A stretch of 6,270 bases of DNA from Rhizobium sp. Q54 (GCA_945901195.1 CAMDKB010000276.1:1-6270), one strand, 5' to 3'; positions 1-5,949 are shown, counted from the stretch's first letter. Numbers and translations: made by a program. The notes: generated by a model not told the origin, from the letters alone.

Positions 1-315
1 GCCAAGGGTGTGCCGCTGGTCCGCAGTTTCCTCAAGTCTGAAGAGCAAAAGAAGGTTTTCGACCTCGTTTACAGCCAGACGGTTTTCGGTCGTCCTTATG
101 TTGTGGCGGCGGAGGTTCCTGCTGATCGTGTCGCCATATTACGCAAGGCTTTCATGGCTGCCATGGGCGATGTGACCCTCAAGGGCGAGGCTGAAAAAAT
201 GCAGGTCGATGTCATCGCAACGTCTGGTGAGGAATTGCAGAAAAAGATCGTCGAGATTTACTCGACGCCGGCCGAGATCGTTGAACGGGCGCGAAAGGGG
301 TTTGAGGGGAACTGA
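1..315 (+). CDS. Bug-type (TTT family) solute-binding protein, C-terminal part only
   Basis: The reading frame is open from the first base of the window and ends at TGA 313-315, so this is the last 104 codons of a gene that starts upstream. An in-frame GTG at position 10 exists but has no ribosome binding site and falls inside a conserved region, so it is not a plausible start. The visible part contains FGRPYVVAAEVPADRVAILR, then alternating charged helices and a 'STPAEIVERARKG' tail. From memory, this matches the C-terminal domain of a branch of periplasmic tripartite tricarboxylate transporter receptors common in Bradyrhizobium and relatives (usual form RPYVAPPGVPA-ERV-ALR and YATPPEVV-RA). 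The substrate cannot be inferred. It belongs to a different branch from the three Bug proteins downstream, since their C-termini end differently (GLEGSQ in two of them). The family call is moderately secure; because the ligand-binding part is missing, an uncharacterised related family remains possible. Confidence 0.7.
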   Translation, partial: AKGVPLVRSFLKSEEQKKVFDLVYSQTVFGRPYVVAAEVPADRVAILRKAFMAAMGDVTLKGEAEKMQVDVIATSGEELQKKIVEIYSTPAEIVERARKGFEGN

Positions 316-321
316 GCGTTT

Positions 322-335
322 TTGATCCAACGCAA
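322..335 (+). promoter_or_regulatory. FNR/FixK-type box upstream of the DUF2189 gene
   Basis: The 14-mer TTGATCCAACGCAA has the form TTGAT-N4-CGCAA. It is close to the FNR/FixK/NnrR consensus TTGAT-N4-ATCAA, and alphaproteobacterial sites often carry CGCAA in the second half. It begins 7 bp after the preceding stop codon and its centre lies about 57 bp before the DUF2189 ATG. If it acts as a class II activator site, transcription would start near 370, leaving a very short leader that still contains the Shine-Dalgarno at 374-379. No good -10 hexamer is evident. A near copy at 1280-1293 strengthens the call. Confidence 0.5.
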
Positions 336-385
336 GGCGAGTGGAACGGGCGGAGAACATCCTGTAAAAAACAGGGAGGTTTGTC

Positions 386-1219
386 ATGGCCGATGCCTTG
401 CCATCGAGCGCTGCGGGGGAGCAGGCGCCAGTACGTGCGCCCGTAGTGCGTGAGATTTCAAAAAGCGATTTGAAAAATGCATTGATATATGGCTGGAATG
501 ATTTCAAAGCCGCGCCGCAGTTCGGTCTTTTGTTCGGTCTGCTTTATGCTTCGGGTGGCTGGTCCATCATCCTGCTGGCGACCGTGTCGGGCTTTTACTA
601 TCTGGCCTATCCACTGGCGGCGGGTTTTGCGTTGATTGCACCATTTGTGGCGGCCGGACTCTATGAAGTGAGCCGCCGGCTTGAACTGCGTTTGCCACTG
701 GGCTGGGGCGAAGTCATTGAAGCCATCAAAGGCGGCGGCAGACGCGACCTTGGGTGGATGGCGCTGGTGACGACATTCACATTCTTCATATGGATAGATA
801 TTGCGATTTTCCTTTACGCCATGTTCTTCGGCATGAAGGCTCCTGGTCCCTGGGTTCTGATGACAGACATACTGACGACTTCAAACGGATTGATGTTTTT
901 CGTGACGGGCAATGTGATTGGCGCAATGATCGCATTCGCTGTGTTTTCGCTCACGGTCGTATCATTTCCCTTGCTACTTGACCGGGACGTGGATTTTGTC
1001 ACTGCGATGATAACGAGCATTCGCGCGGTCAAATTGAATCTTGTCTGCATGATCTATTGGGCTCTGACGATTGCTGCATTGACTGCTGTTTCATTGTTGA
1101 CCGGCTTGCTCGGTCTGGTCGTGGTCCTGCCGTGGCTGGGACATGCGAGCTGGCACATGTACCGCTTTGCAGTAGTCGCGGAGGCCGGTGGGGAAACCCG
1201 GGAACACTTGTCCCGATAA
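386..1219 (+). CDS. DUF2189 domain integral membrane protein
   Basis: A 277-residue polytopic inner-membrane protein. ATG 386 is preceded by GGGAGG (374-379) at good spacing. After a hydrophilic N-terminus of about 40 residues there are roughly five hydrophobic stretches: near residues 45-65, 68-92, 122-148, 168-198 and 218-250. Features I associate with DUF2189 (COG5473) are the loop FPLLLDRDVDFVTAM around 194-208, followed by a serine/asparagine-containing amphipathic segment, and the C-terminal GHASWHMYR at 252-260. The function of the family is unknown; members are sometimes annotated as cytochrome-oxidase-like, and I recall them near respiratory genes, though that is not shown here. It has an FNR/FixK-like box directly upstream, which suggests induction under low oxygen or nitrosative conditions (inference). 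It sits between a truncated transport gene and a Rieske oxygenase, and nothing in the sequence ties it functionally to either. No convincing terminator follows it. Confidence 0.85.
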   Translation: MADALPSSAAGEQAPVRAPVVREISKSDLKNALIYGWNDFKAAPQFGLLFGLLYASGGWSIILLATVSGFYYLAYPLAAGFALIAPFVAAGLYEVSRRLELRLPLGWGEVIEAIKGGGRRDLGWMALVTTFTFFIWIDIAIFLYAMFFGMKAPGPWVLMTDILTTSNGLMFFVTGNVIGAMIAFAVFSLTVVSFPLLLDRDVDFVTAMITSIRAVKLNLVCMIYWALTIAALTAVSLLTGLLGLVVVLPWLGHASWHMYRFAVVAEAGGETREHLSR

Positions 1220-1279
1220 GGAAACACTTGCCTTGATCGGTGGTGCTTTTTCGACGGGCTTCGGCGGCAAGGGCGATCT

Positions 1280-1293
1280 TTGATCTAGCGCAA
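1280..1293 (+). promoter_or_regulatory. Second FNR/FixK-type box, upstream of the Rieske oxygenase
   Basis: TTGATCTAGCGCAA matches the TTGAT-N4-CGCAA form of alphaproteobacterial FNR/FixK sites. It shares 12 of 14 bases with the box at 322-335, and both are followed by GGC. It lies 61 bp after the DUF2189 stop and its centre is about 125 bp before the Rieske ATG. An activator bound here would place a transcription start near 1328, within the half-site cluster described at 1330-1354. It could drive the oxygenase, repress it at low oxygen, or serve an unannotated transcript. I see no matching -10 hexamer. Confidence 0.45.
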
Positions 1294-1329
1294 GGCTGTC
1301 CGGCCCCGCCCGTGCTGCTCTCTCATTAC

Positions 1330-1354
1330 GGAACATCGTTCTGCATAAAGGAAC
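1330..1354 (+). promoter_or_regulatory. Candidate IclR-type operator (GGAAC/GTTC half-site cluster)
   Basis: Three alternating half-sites occur within 25 bp: GGAAC at 1330-1334, GTTC at 1338-1341 and GGAAC at 1350-1354. They form two overlapping inverted repeats, GAAC-N3-GTTC (1331-1341) and GTTC-N9-GAAC (1338-1354), the second centred on GCATAA. This resembles operators of IclR-family regulators of aromatic and organic-acid catabolism, which often bind GGAAC-like inverted repeats. The site is 58 bp before the oxygenase start. No regulator gene is in the window, so the family assignment is inference. Confidence 0.35.
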
Positions 1355-1411
1355 AGGCGGCGCGCAGCTCTCATTACCCGTTGCACGTCTAAAATTGGCG
1401 GGAAACGCGAC

Positions 1412-2698
1412 ATGCTCACGAAAGAACAAAACGAACTTGTCACAAGGACCGGGCCGGGAAGCGCGATGGGCGACCTTTTCCGCTGTTACTGGCTCCCGAT
1501 TCTACTAAGCGAAGAACTGCTGGAGGCGGACGGAGCGCCCGTGCGCGTAAAAATTCTCTCGGAACGGCTGCTAGCCTTTCGCGACTCCAATGGCACGCTG
1601 GGTCTGATCGACGAATTCTGTCCGCATCGCGGAGCTTCGCTGTGGTTCGGACGCAATGAGGAATGTGGCCTGCGCTGCCCCTATCATGGCTGGAAATTCG
1701 ATGTGAACGGGCAATGCCTGGAGGTGCCATCAGAGCCCGCTGAATCCGGCTTTGCCAAGAAGATCAAACTCACCTCTTATCCGGTCATCGAAAAGGGCGG
1801 CATCATCTGGACTTACATGGGTCCCAAAGATCGCATTCCTGCCGAGCCCGAATATGAGTTTGCAACAGTTCCCGCAGATCAGCGATTTGTGTCCAAACGC
1901 TCGCAGGATTGCAACTGGCTGCAGGCGATGGAAGGCGGCATCGATTCTTCGCACGTATCATGGCTGCATCGCGGCGATGTGAAGAATGATCCTCTGTTCA
2001 AGGGCGCCAAGGGCAACCAGTACAACATGAATGATCTGGCGCCTGTATTCGAAGTTGTCGAAAACGAAGGCGGACTTTTGATTGGCGCACGGCGCAATGC
2101 CGAAGACGATCAATATTACTGGCGCATCACGCCGTGGGTCATGCCTTGTTTCACCGGTGTTCCGCCGCGCGGGGACCATCCCATGCATGGGCATTTCTGG
2201 ATACCGGTCGACGACGAGAATTGCTTTGCGTGGAGTTACGATTACCATCCGGTGCGCGCGCTCTCGCAGGCGGAAGTGAATGCGATGCGCGATGGCAAGG
2301 GCGTCCATTGCAAATATGTGCCTGGTACTTACCGGCCGCTTGCCAATGCGGACAACGATTATCTTATGAACCGCAACGCGCAGCGCATGGGACTTACCTA
2401 TAGCGGCGTCGAGGGTATCGCGATCCAGGATTCATCGCTGCAGGAAAGCATGGGGCCGATCATTGATCGCACCAAGGAAAATCTCGTTGGTTGTGACAAC
2501 GGTATCATCATGGCGCGTCATAAACTGATGCGTGCAGCACGTGCGTTGAAAGACAAGGGCACGTTGCCGCCCGGTGTCGATACGGCGCATCACAAGGTGC
2601 GTCAGGCAGCGATCCTGCTTAAGCGTGACATTCCCTACAGGGAAGGCGCGAAAGAGGCATTGAAGGCGAAAAAGGGCGTTCCGCAGACCACGGTGTGA
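1412..2698 (+). CDS. Rieske non-heme iron oxygenase, alpha (oxygenase) subunit, phthalate dioxygenase type
   Basis: A 428-residue cytoplasmic oxygenase component that would hydroxylate or demethylate an aromatic or related acid using electrons from a separate reductase. The N-terminal Rieske domain (about 45-145) carries the [2Fe-2S] ligands C70 and H72 (CPHRG) and C89 and H92 (CPYHGW), spaced C-X-H-X16-C-X2-H. The C-terminal catalytic domain shows the mononuclear iron motif D178-SS-H181-VSWL-H186, where D178 is the bridging aspartate. The third iron ligand is probably D340 in IQDSSLQES. The run QDSSLQESMGPIIDRTKENL (340-359) is characteristic of the homomultimeric phthalate 4,5-dioxygenase/vanillate demethylase-like group. 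Start ATG 1412 has only a weak purine-rich upstream stretch (GGCGGGAAA, 1397-1405), but the protein begins normally for the family. No beta subunit, ferredoxin or reductase gene is visible, so it must use a partner encoded elsewhere. The terminator at 2739-2767 ends its transcript. Substrate unknown. Confidence 0.92.
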   Translation: MLTKEQNELVTRTGPGSAMGDLFRCYWLPILLSEELLEADGAPVRVKILSERLLAFRDSNGTLGLIDEFCPHRGASLWFGRNEECGLRCPYHGWKFDVNGQCLEVPSEPAESGFAKKIKLTSYPVIEKGGIIWTYMGPKDRIPAEPEYEFATVPADQRFVSKRSQDCNWLQAMEGGIDSSHVSWLHRGDVKNDPLFKGAKGNQYNMNDLAPVFEVVENEGGLLIGARRNAEDDQYYWRITPWVMPCFTGVPPRGDHPMHGHFWIPVDDENCFAWSYDYHPVRALSQAEVNAMRDGKGVHCKYVPGTYRPLANADNDYLMNRNAQRMGLTYSGVEGIAIQDSSLQESMGPIIDRTKENLVGCDNGIIMARHKLMRAARALKDKGTLPPGVDTAHHKVRQAAILLKRDIPYREGAKEALKAKKGVPQTTV

Positions 2699-2738
2699 GC
2701 TGTGGCATTGTCCAAGGGCATTCTCGCTTTCGATCAGG

Positions 2739-2767
2739 ACCCGCCGCAGCAATGCGGCGGGTTTCTT
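2739..2767 (+). terminator. Rho-independent terminator of the oxygenase gene
   Basis: ACCCGCCGCA (2739-2748) pairs with TGCGGCGGGT (2753-2762) in a perfect 10-bp, G+C-rich stem. The four-base loop GCAA is a stabilising GNRA tetraloop. It is followed by a T-rich tail, TTTCTT including part of the stem end. It sits 41 bp after the Rieske stop and before the promoter region of the receptor genes, so it should separate the two transcription units. Confidence 0.85.
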
Positions 2768-2779
2768 CGCAAATGCGAA

Positions 2780-2793
2780 TGCAACACGTTGCA
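2780..2793. promoter_or_regulatory. Palindromic operator, LacI/GalR-like
   Basis: TGCAACACGTTGCA has perfect 6-bp arms (TGCAAC / GTTGCA) around a 2-bp centre. It fits the LacI/GalR operator pattern TGxAAx-NN-xTTxCA except that the usual central CG is AC. It lies 10 bp upstream of the candidate -35 box of the receptor operon and 98 bp before the first receptor ATG. The position would suit an activator, or a repressor acting through looping. No regulator is encoded in the window, so the family is a guess. Confidence 0.4.
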
Positions 2794-2803
2794 CAGATCG
2801 GAC

Positions 2804-2832
2804 TTGCCAGTCGCCCCTATCGGGCGGACAAT
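2804..2832 (+). promoter_or_regulatory. Sigma70-like promoter for the receptor gene cluster
   Basis: TTGCCA (2804-2809, five of six consensus bases) is separated by 17 bp from GACAAT (2827-2832, four of six). Transcription would start near 2839, giving a leader of about 50 bases to the ATG at 2891. The location between the upstream terminator and the first receptor gene supports the call. Confidence 0.4.
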
Positions 2833-2858
2833 CCCTTGCAAGGAAACCTGCATAGAAA

Positions 2859-2885
2859 GTCGCAGGGAGGCAGGTCGCAGGGAGG
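2859..2885 (+). repeat. Tandem 12-bp repeat duplicating the Shine-Dalgarno
   Basis: GTCGCAGGGAGG occurs at 2859-2870 and again at 2874-2885, a 15-bp period. Each copy contains the Shine-Dalgarno core GGGAGG. Only the second copy is correctly spaced from ATG 2891 (5 bases after GGAGG). The proximal copy supports choosing 2891 as the start of the first receptor gene; the distal copy may be a standby ribosome site or a small slippage duplication. Confidence 0.7.
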
Positions 2886-2890
2886 ACGGG

Positions 2891-3883
2891 ATGCTGCGCT
2901 ATTTCCAACTGACAAGCTTTGCGCTTGCTGCGGGGTTTGCCATTGCGCCTGCCGATGCGCAGATGCCCGCCGCCTGGCCTTCTCGCACTATCACAATCGT
3001 GCTGCCGCTAGCTGCTGGCAGCGGTATGGATACGATTGTGCGGCTTTACGCCGACAAGCTCAGCCCGGCGCTCGGCAAACCGGTTGTGATCGAAAACAAG
3101 CTTGGCGCGCGACAGATGATCGCCGCAGGCGCCGTTGCCAAGGCAGAGCCCGATGGACATACCCTGGTGGTTTTGACGTCTTCTTCGCTGGCTGTCGGCC
3201 CGACCTTGTTCAAGGACATGCGGACGAATCCGGCGAAGGAATTTGTACCGATATCCCTTTACGTAAAATCCCCGTTCATTCTGGTCGTCACTCCATCGCT
3301 GCCGATTAAAACAGTCGCAGAATTCATTGAGCACGCCAAAAAGGTCAAAGCGACACCGTTGTCGTATACGTCACTTGGGCCGGGTTCACCGCAACATTTG
3401 TCGATGGAGCTTATCAAGAGCCAATTCGAAGTGGAGATGTCGCATGTTCCTTATACGAACACGCCGCAATCGGTGCTTGATGTGGCGTCAGGGCACGTAT
3501 CAGGCGGGTTCGCAGAAGCAGGCGCGTCGCTCTCACTAATACGCGACGGAAAGTTACGTGCGCTTGCCGTGTCCTCTGCAGCCGAATTGCCTGTTCTCCC
3601 CGGAGTGAAGCCATTTGCCGAAGCGGGCAATCTCGCGGGGTTCGAGGCTGTTTCATGGCATGTTCTGCTTGCTCATGCGGCGACACCCAAGCCCATCGTC
3701 GACCGGCTGCATGACGAGATGAAAAAGATCATGGCGGATAAGGAAATGCGTCAGAAGGTTGCGGAGATGGGTCTGCTGCCGGTAGATACGCCTTCGGTGG
3801 AGGGTATACGCGCCTATATAGCGACCGAGCAGGCAAAATGGGGCTCGCTGGTCCGGAAGCTGGGACTTGAAGGTTCGCAATAG
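2891..3883 (+). CDS. Bug-type TTT solute-binding protein, tandem copy 1
   Basis: A 330-residue periplasmic receptor, the usual length for the family. ATG 2891 is chosen because it follows GGGAGG at proper spacing and yields a signal peptide: a short basic start, a hydrophobic core at about 7-19 and ADA|Q cleavage near 23/24. The upstream in-frame GTG at 2702 would translate across the terminator and bury the signal. Hallmarks of Bug/TctC proteins are the first ligand loop LAAGSGMD (40-47), EPDGHTL (86-92), LSYTSLGPG-S-QHLSME (157-173), HVPY (185-188) and RDGKLRALAVSS (218-229). Family structures bind small carboxylates through the loops around the first and third of these. It starts the cluster, with copy 2 following after 35 bp. 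Ligand unknown; an aromatic or dicarboxylic acid is a guess from the nearby oxygenase. No TctA or TctB permease gene is present. Confidence 0.93.
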   Translation: MLRYFQLTSFALAAGFAIAPADAQMPAAWPSRTITIVLPLAAGSGMDTIVRLYADKLSPALGKPVVIENKLGARQMIAAGAVAKAEPDGHTLVVLTSSSLAVGPTLFKDMRTNPAKEFVPISLYVKSPFILVVTPSLPIKTVAEFIEHAKKVKATPLSYTSLGPGSPQHLSMELIKSQFEVEMSHVPYTNTPQSVLDVASGHVSGGFAEAGASLSLIRDGKLRALAVSSAAELPVLPGVKPFAEAGNLAGFEAVSWHVLLAHAATPKPIVDRLHDEMKKIMADKEMRQKVAEMGLLPVDTPSVEGIRAYIATEQAKWGSLVRKLGLEGSQ

Positions 3884-3918
3884 GCGGCAACAACAGGAAA
3901 TTGAAAGGTAGGGAGAAC

Positions 3919-4905
3919 ATGAAATACATATCGCTGGCCGCGAGCCTTGCAATGGTTGCTGCGTGGGCTGCTCCGGCCACTGCACAGCAATGGCCGACAA
4001 AGAACATCACGCTGATCGTGCCGCTGGGACCCGGCGCCGGCATGGATCTTATCGCACGCCTGTATTCGGAGAAATTGTCCGCCAGTCTGGGCAAAACTGT
4101 CGTTGTGGAGAACAGGCCCGGCGCTTCGCTTTCCCTTGGCGCGACCGCTGTTGCGCAAGGCGAACCGGATGGTCATACACTTGGCATTGCGACCACGACA
4201 GTGATGGTCGTCAATCCCGTTCTGATGAAGCAATTGCGCTACAATCCGAAAACGGATTTTGCGCCGATTGCAATATATGTGAAGTCGCCTTTCGTATTCA
4301 TTGCAAGTCCAAAGCTCGGGGTGAAGACCGTTCCCGATTTCATCGCGCTGGCGAAGAAGCGGCAGGCGGAGAACAACCCGCTGTCCTATGCTTCGCTGGG
4401 CGCGGGCGCTTCACAGCATCTGTCGATGGAATATCTCAAACAACTCTACAAGGTTGATATTCTGCATGTGCCCTACAAGGTGACAACCCAGGCGGTGGGC
4501 GATATTGCCTCCGGCCATGTGTCATCGGGCTTCTCGGAAATCGGCGCGGCGCTGGGACTTATTCGTGACGGGCAGCTGAATGCGCTTGCCGTGTCTTCGT
4601 CTACAGAATTGCCGGCGTTGCCGGGCGTCAAGCCCTTCGCTGAAGCGGGCAATGCGCCCGGCTTTGAGCTGGTTTCCTGGCACATCATGCTGGCCCATGC
4701 CAAGACGCCGCGGCCAATCGTTGATCGTCTCCATAATGAAATGAAGACGATCATGGCAGATCCGGTCCTCACGCAGAAAATCTCGGATATGGGTCTGCTG
4801 CCTTACACCACGCCCGATTTCGATGGCATCAACAAGTATATCGCCAGCGAAGGGGAAAAGTGGGGCAAGGTTGTACGCGACCTCGGGCTGGAAGGATCGC
4901 AATAA
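3919..4905 (+). CDS. Bug-type TTT solute-binding protein, tandem copy 2 (paralogue of copy 1)
   Basis: A 328-residue periplasmic receptor. ATG 3919 follows GGTAGGGAG (3907-3915) and gives a clean signal peptide (MKYIS, hydrophobic core, ATA|Q cleavage near 22/23). An in-frame TTG at 3901 would only prepend six residues containing the ribosome site itself. Ligand-loop motifs are VPLGPGAGMD (34-43), GEPDGHTL (81-88), LSYASLGAGASQHLSMEYL (155-173) and LHVPYK (182-187). It aligns with copy 1 over its whole length, with more than half of the residues identical by eye. Shared runs include LPGVKPFAEAGN, TP-PIVDRLH-EMK-IMAD and the terminus LGLEGSQ, so the pair arose by tandem duplication. The first loop is nearer the family's common form than in copy 1, and both loops differ between copies, suggesting different ligands or affinities (inference). 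It is cotranscribed with copy 1 across 35 bp, and a stem-loop follows its stop. Confidence 0.94.
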   Translation: MKYISLAASLAMVAAWAAPATAQQWPTKNITLIVPLGPGAGMDLIARLYSEKLSASLGKTVVVENRPGASLSLGATAVAQGEPDGHTLGIATTTVMVVNPVLMKQLRYNPKTDFAPIAIYVKSPFVFIASPKLGVKTVPDFIALAKKRQAENNPLSYASLGAGASQHLSMEYLKQLYKVDILHVPYKVTTQAVGDIASGHVSSGFSEIGAALGLIRDGQLNALAVSSSTELPALPGVKPFAEAGNAPGFELVSWHIMLAHAKTPRPIVDRLHNEMKTIMADPVLTQKISDMGLLPYTTPDFDGINKYIASEGEKWGKVVRDLGLEGSQ

Positions 4906-4915
4906 TTTTCCTGAG

Positions 4916-4945
4916 CAACCGGCAGAACGCATCTTCTGCCGGTTG
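4916..4945. promoter_or_regulatory. Intercistronic stem-loop between receptor copies 2 and 3
   Basis: CAACCGGCAGAA (4916-4927) is followed by the loop CGCATC and the exact inverse TTCTGCCGGTTG (4934-4945), a perfect 12-bp stem. No T-run follows on the + strand, and none on the - strand, so it is not a standard intrinsic terminator. It ends 8 bp before the Shine-Dalgarno of the third receptor gene (CGGGAGG, 4954-4960). It probably protects the upstream mRNA from 3' exonuclease or partly reduces downstream expression (inference). Confidence 0.7.
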
Positions 4946-4965
4946 ATGAACTCCGGGAGGGTCGA

Positions 4966-5949
4966 ATGCATCGCAGGCAATTTGTGGGATCCTTGGCGGC
5001 CACGGGCACAGTCGGTTGGCTGCCATCTCTCGTGCAAGCGCAGGACGCCTGGCCAACGCGCAATGTTACGATGGTTGTTCCCTTTCCCCCCGGCGGACAG
5101 GCAGACCTGGCCGCCAGGCCGATCGCGGAGGGGTTGAGGCGGTCGCTCGGGCAATCATTTGTCGTGGAAAATCGCGGCGGCGCCGGTGGCAAGACCGGCA
5201 ACGCCGCAGTCGCGCGCGCTGCGCCCGATGGTTACACGCTGCTGATGACTCTCGCCTCGCTGCTGGTGCTGCCGGAGGCGGACCGGCTGTTCGCGCGGCA
5301 GGTCGCCTACGAGGTCTCAGAGCTGCGTCCCGTTGCGCGGGTTCTCGCTGATCCTCTGATGATTGCGGTGCGCGCTGATTCGCCTTGGCGGACACTGGCT
5401 GACCTTGCCGCAGCGGCCAAACAGGCGCCGGGGACAATTCCCTTCAGGTCGTCGGGCTCCTATGGAGCGTTGCATCTGCCGATCGAAATGTTTGCGACCG
5501 CGGCCGGCATCAGACTGCTGCATGTGCCGTTCACCGGCGGCGGGCCAGCGATGAATGCGCTGCTGCAGGGCACGGTACAGGTTACAGGCGGTGGGCCGGG
5601 CGTAGTGAAGCCGCATGTGGATGCAGGTACTGTGCGCATTCTCGGCAATACCGGCAACGAGCGCGTGAATGGTTTTATGGGTGTGCCGACTTGCCAGGAA
5701 CAAGGCTATCGCGATGTGGAATTCTACATCTGGGCGGGCCTGTTTGCGCCAGCCAGAACACCAGAGGCAGTGATAACACGCCTGCGTGGCGGGATGCGTC
5801 AGGCCATGGCCGACAAGGCGATCACAGATATCTTCGAGAAGGGCGGCAGCCCGCCGGCTTTTCTCGACGAGCCGGAATTCAAGGCTTTCGTCGAGGCTGA
5901 CCACAAGCGCCTCGTTCGTGCGACGCATGCGATCGGCAAGGTGGAATAG
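4966..5949 (+). CDS. Bug-type TTT solute-binding protein, divergent, with Tat-like signal
   Basis: A 327-residue periplasmic receptor. ATG 4966 follows CGGGAGG (4954-4960) at ideal spacing. The N-terminus MHRRQFVGSLAATG resembles a twin-arginine signal (RRxFV, weakly hydrophobic core) with cleavage after VQA near 25/26, unlike the Sec-type signals of the two genes before it. Family motifs are VPFPPGGQAD (38-47), VVENRGGAGGKTGN (66-79), APDGYTL (86-92), SSGSYGALHLPIEMF (162-176) and LHVPFTGGGPAMNALLQG (185-202), followed by PEAVITRL and a charged C-terminal helix. The second ligand loop (SGSYGALH) is clearly different from the LG-G-QH loop of copies 1 and 2, so it should bind another ligand. 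It is more distant from them than they are from each other and appears richer in G+C by eye, so separate recruitment rather than local duplication is likely. It ends the cluster; no permease gene follows. Confidence 0.92.
   Translation: MHRRQFVGSLAATGTVGWLPSLVQAQDAWPTRNVTMVVPFPPGGQADLAARPIAEGLRRSLGQSFVVENRGGAGGKTGNAAVARAAPDGYTLLMTLASLLVLPEADRLFARQVAYEVSELRPVARVLADPLMIAVRADSPWRTLADLAAAAKQAPGTIPFRSSGSYGALHLPIEMFATAAGIRLLHVPFTGGGPAMNALLQGTVQVTGGGPGVVKPHVDAGTVRILGNTGNERVNGFMGVPTCQEQGYRDVEFYIWAGLFAPARTPEAVITRLRGGMRQAMADKAITDIFEKGGSPPAFLDEPEFKAFVEADHKRLVRATHAIGKVE

Noticed and set aside
1227..1271. Possible terminator after the DUF2189 gene (CTTGCC ... GGCAAG, with an internal CTTTTT)
   Set aside because: The loop exceeds 30 bases and the T-run lies inside the loop rather than after the stem.
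2702..2890. Longer form of the first receptor starting at GTG 2702 (63 extra residues)
   Set aside because: The extension runs through the terminator hairpin and the promoter, lacks a ribosome site and would bury the signal peptide that begins at 2891.
2432..2908. A 158-codon - strand frame across the oxygenase end and the intergenic region
   Set aside because: It crosses the terminator and promoter and its composition is that of a shadow frame; no domain is recognisable.
2695..3309. A 204-codon open frame overlapping the first receptor gene
   Set aside because: It is rich in Arg, Cys and His, resembles no family and overlaps a well-supported gene in another frame.
5317..5928. A 203-codon open frame on the - strand opposite the third receptor gene
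   Set aside because: Antisense shadow of a G+C-rich gene, with no family resemblance.
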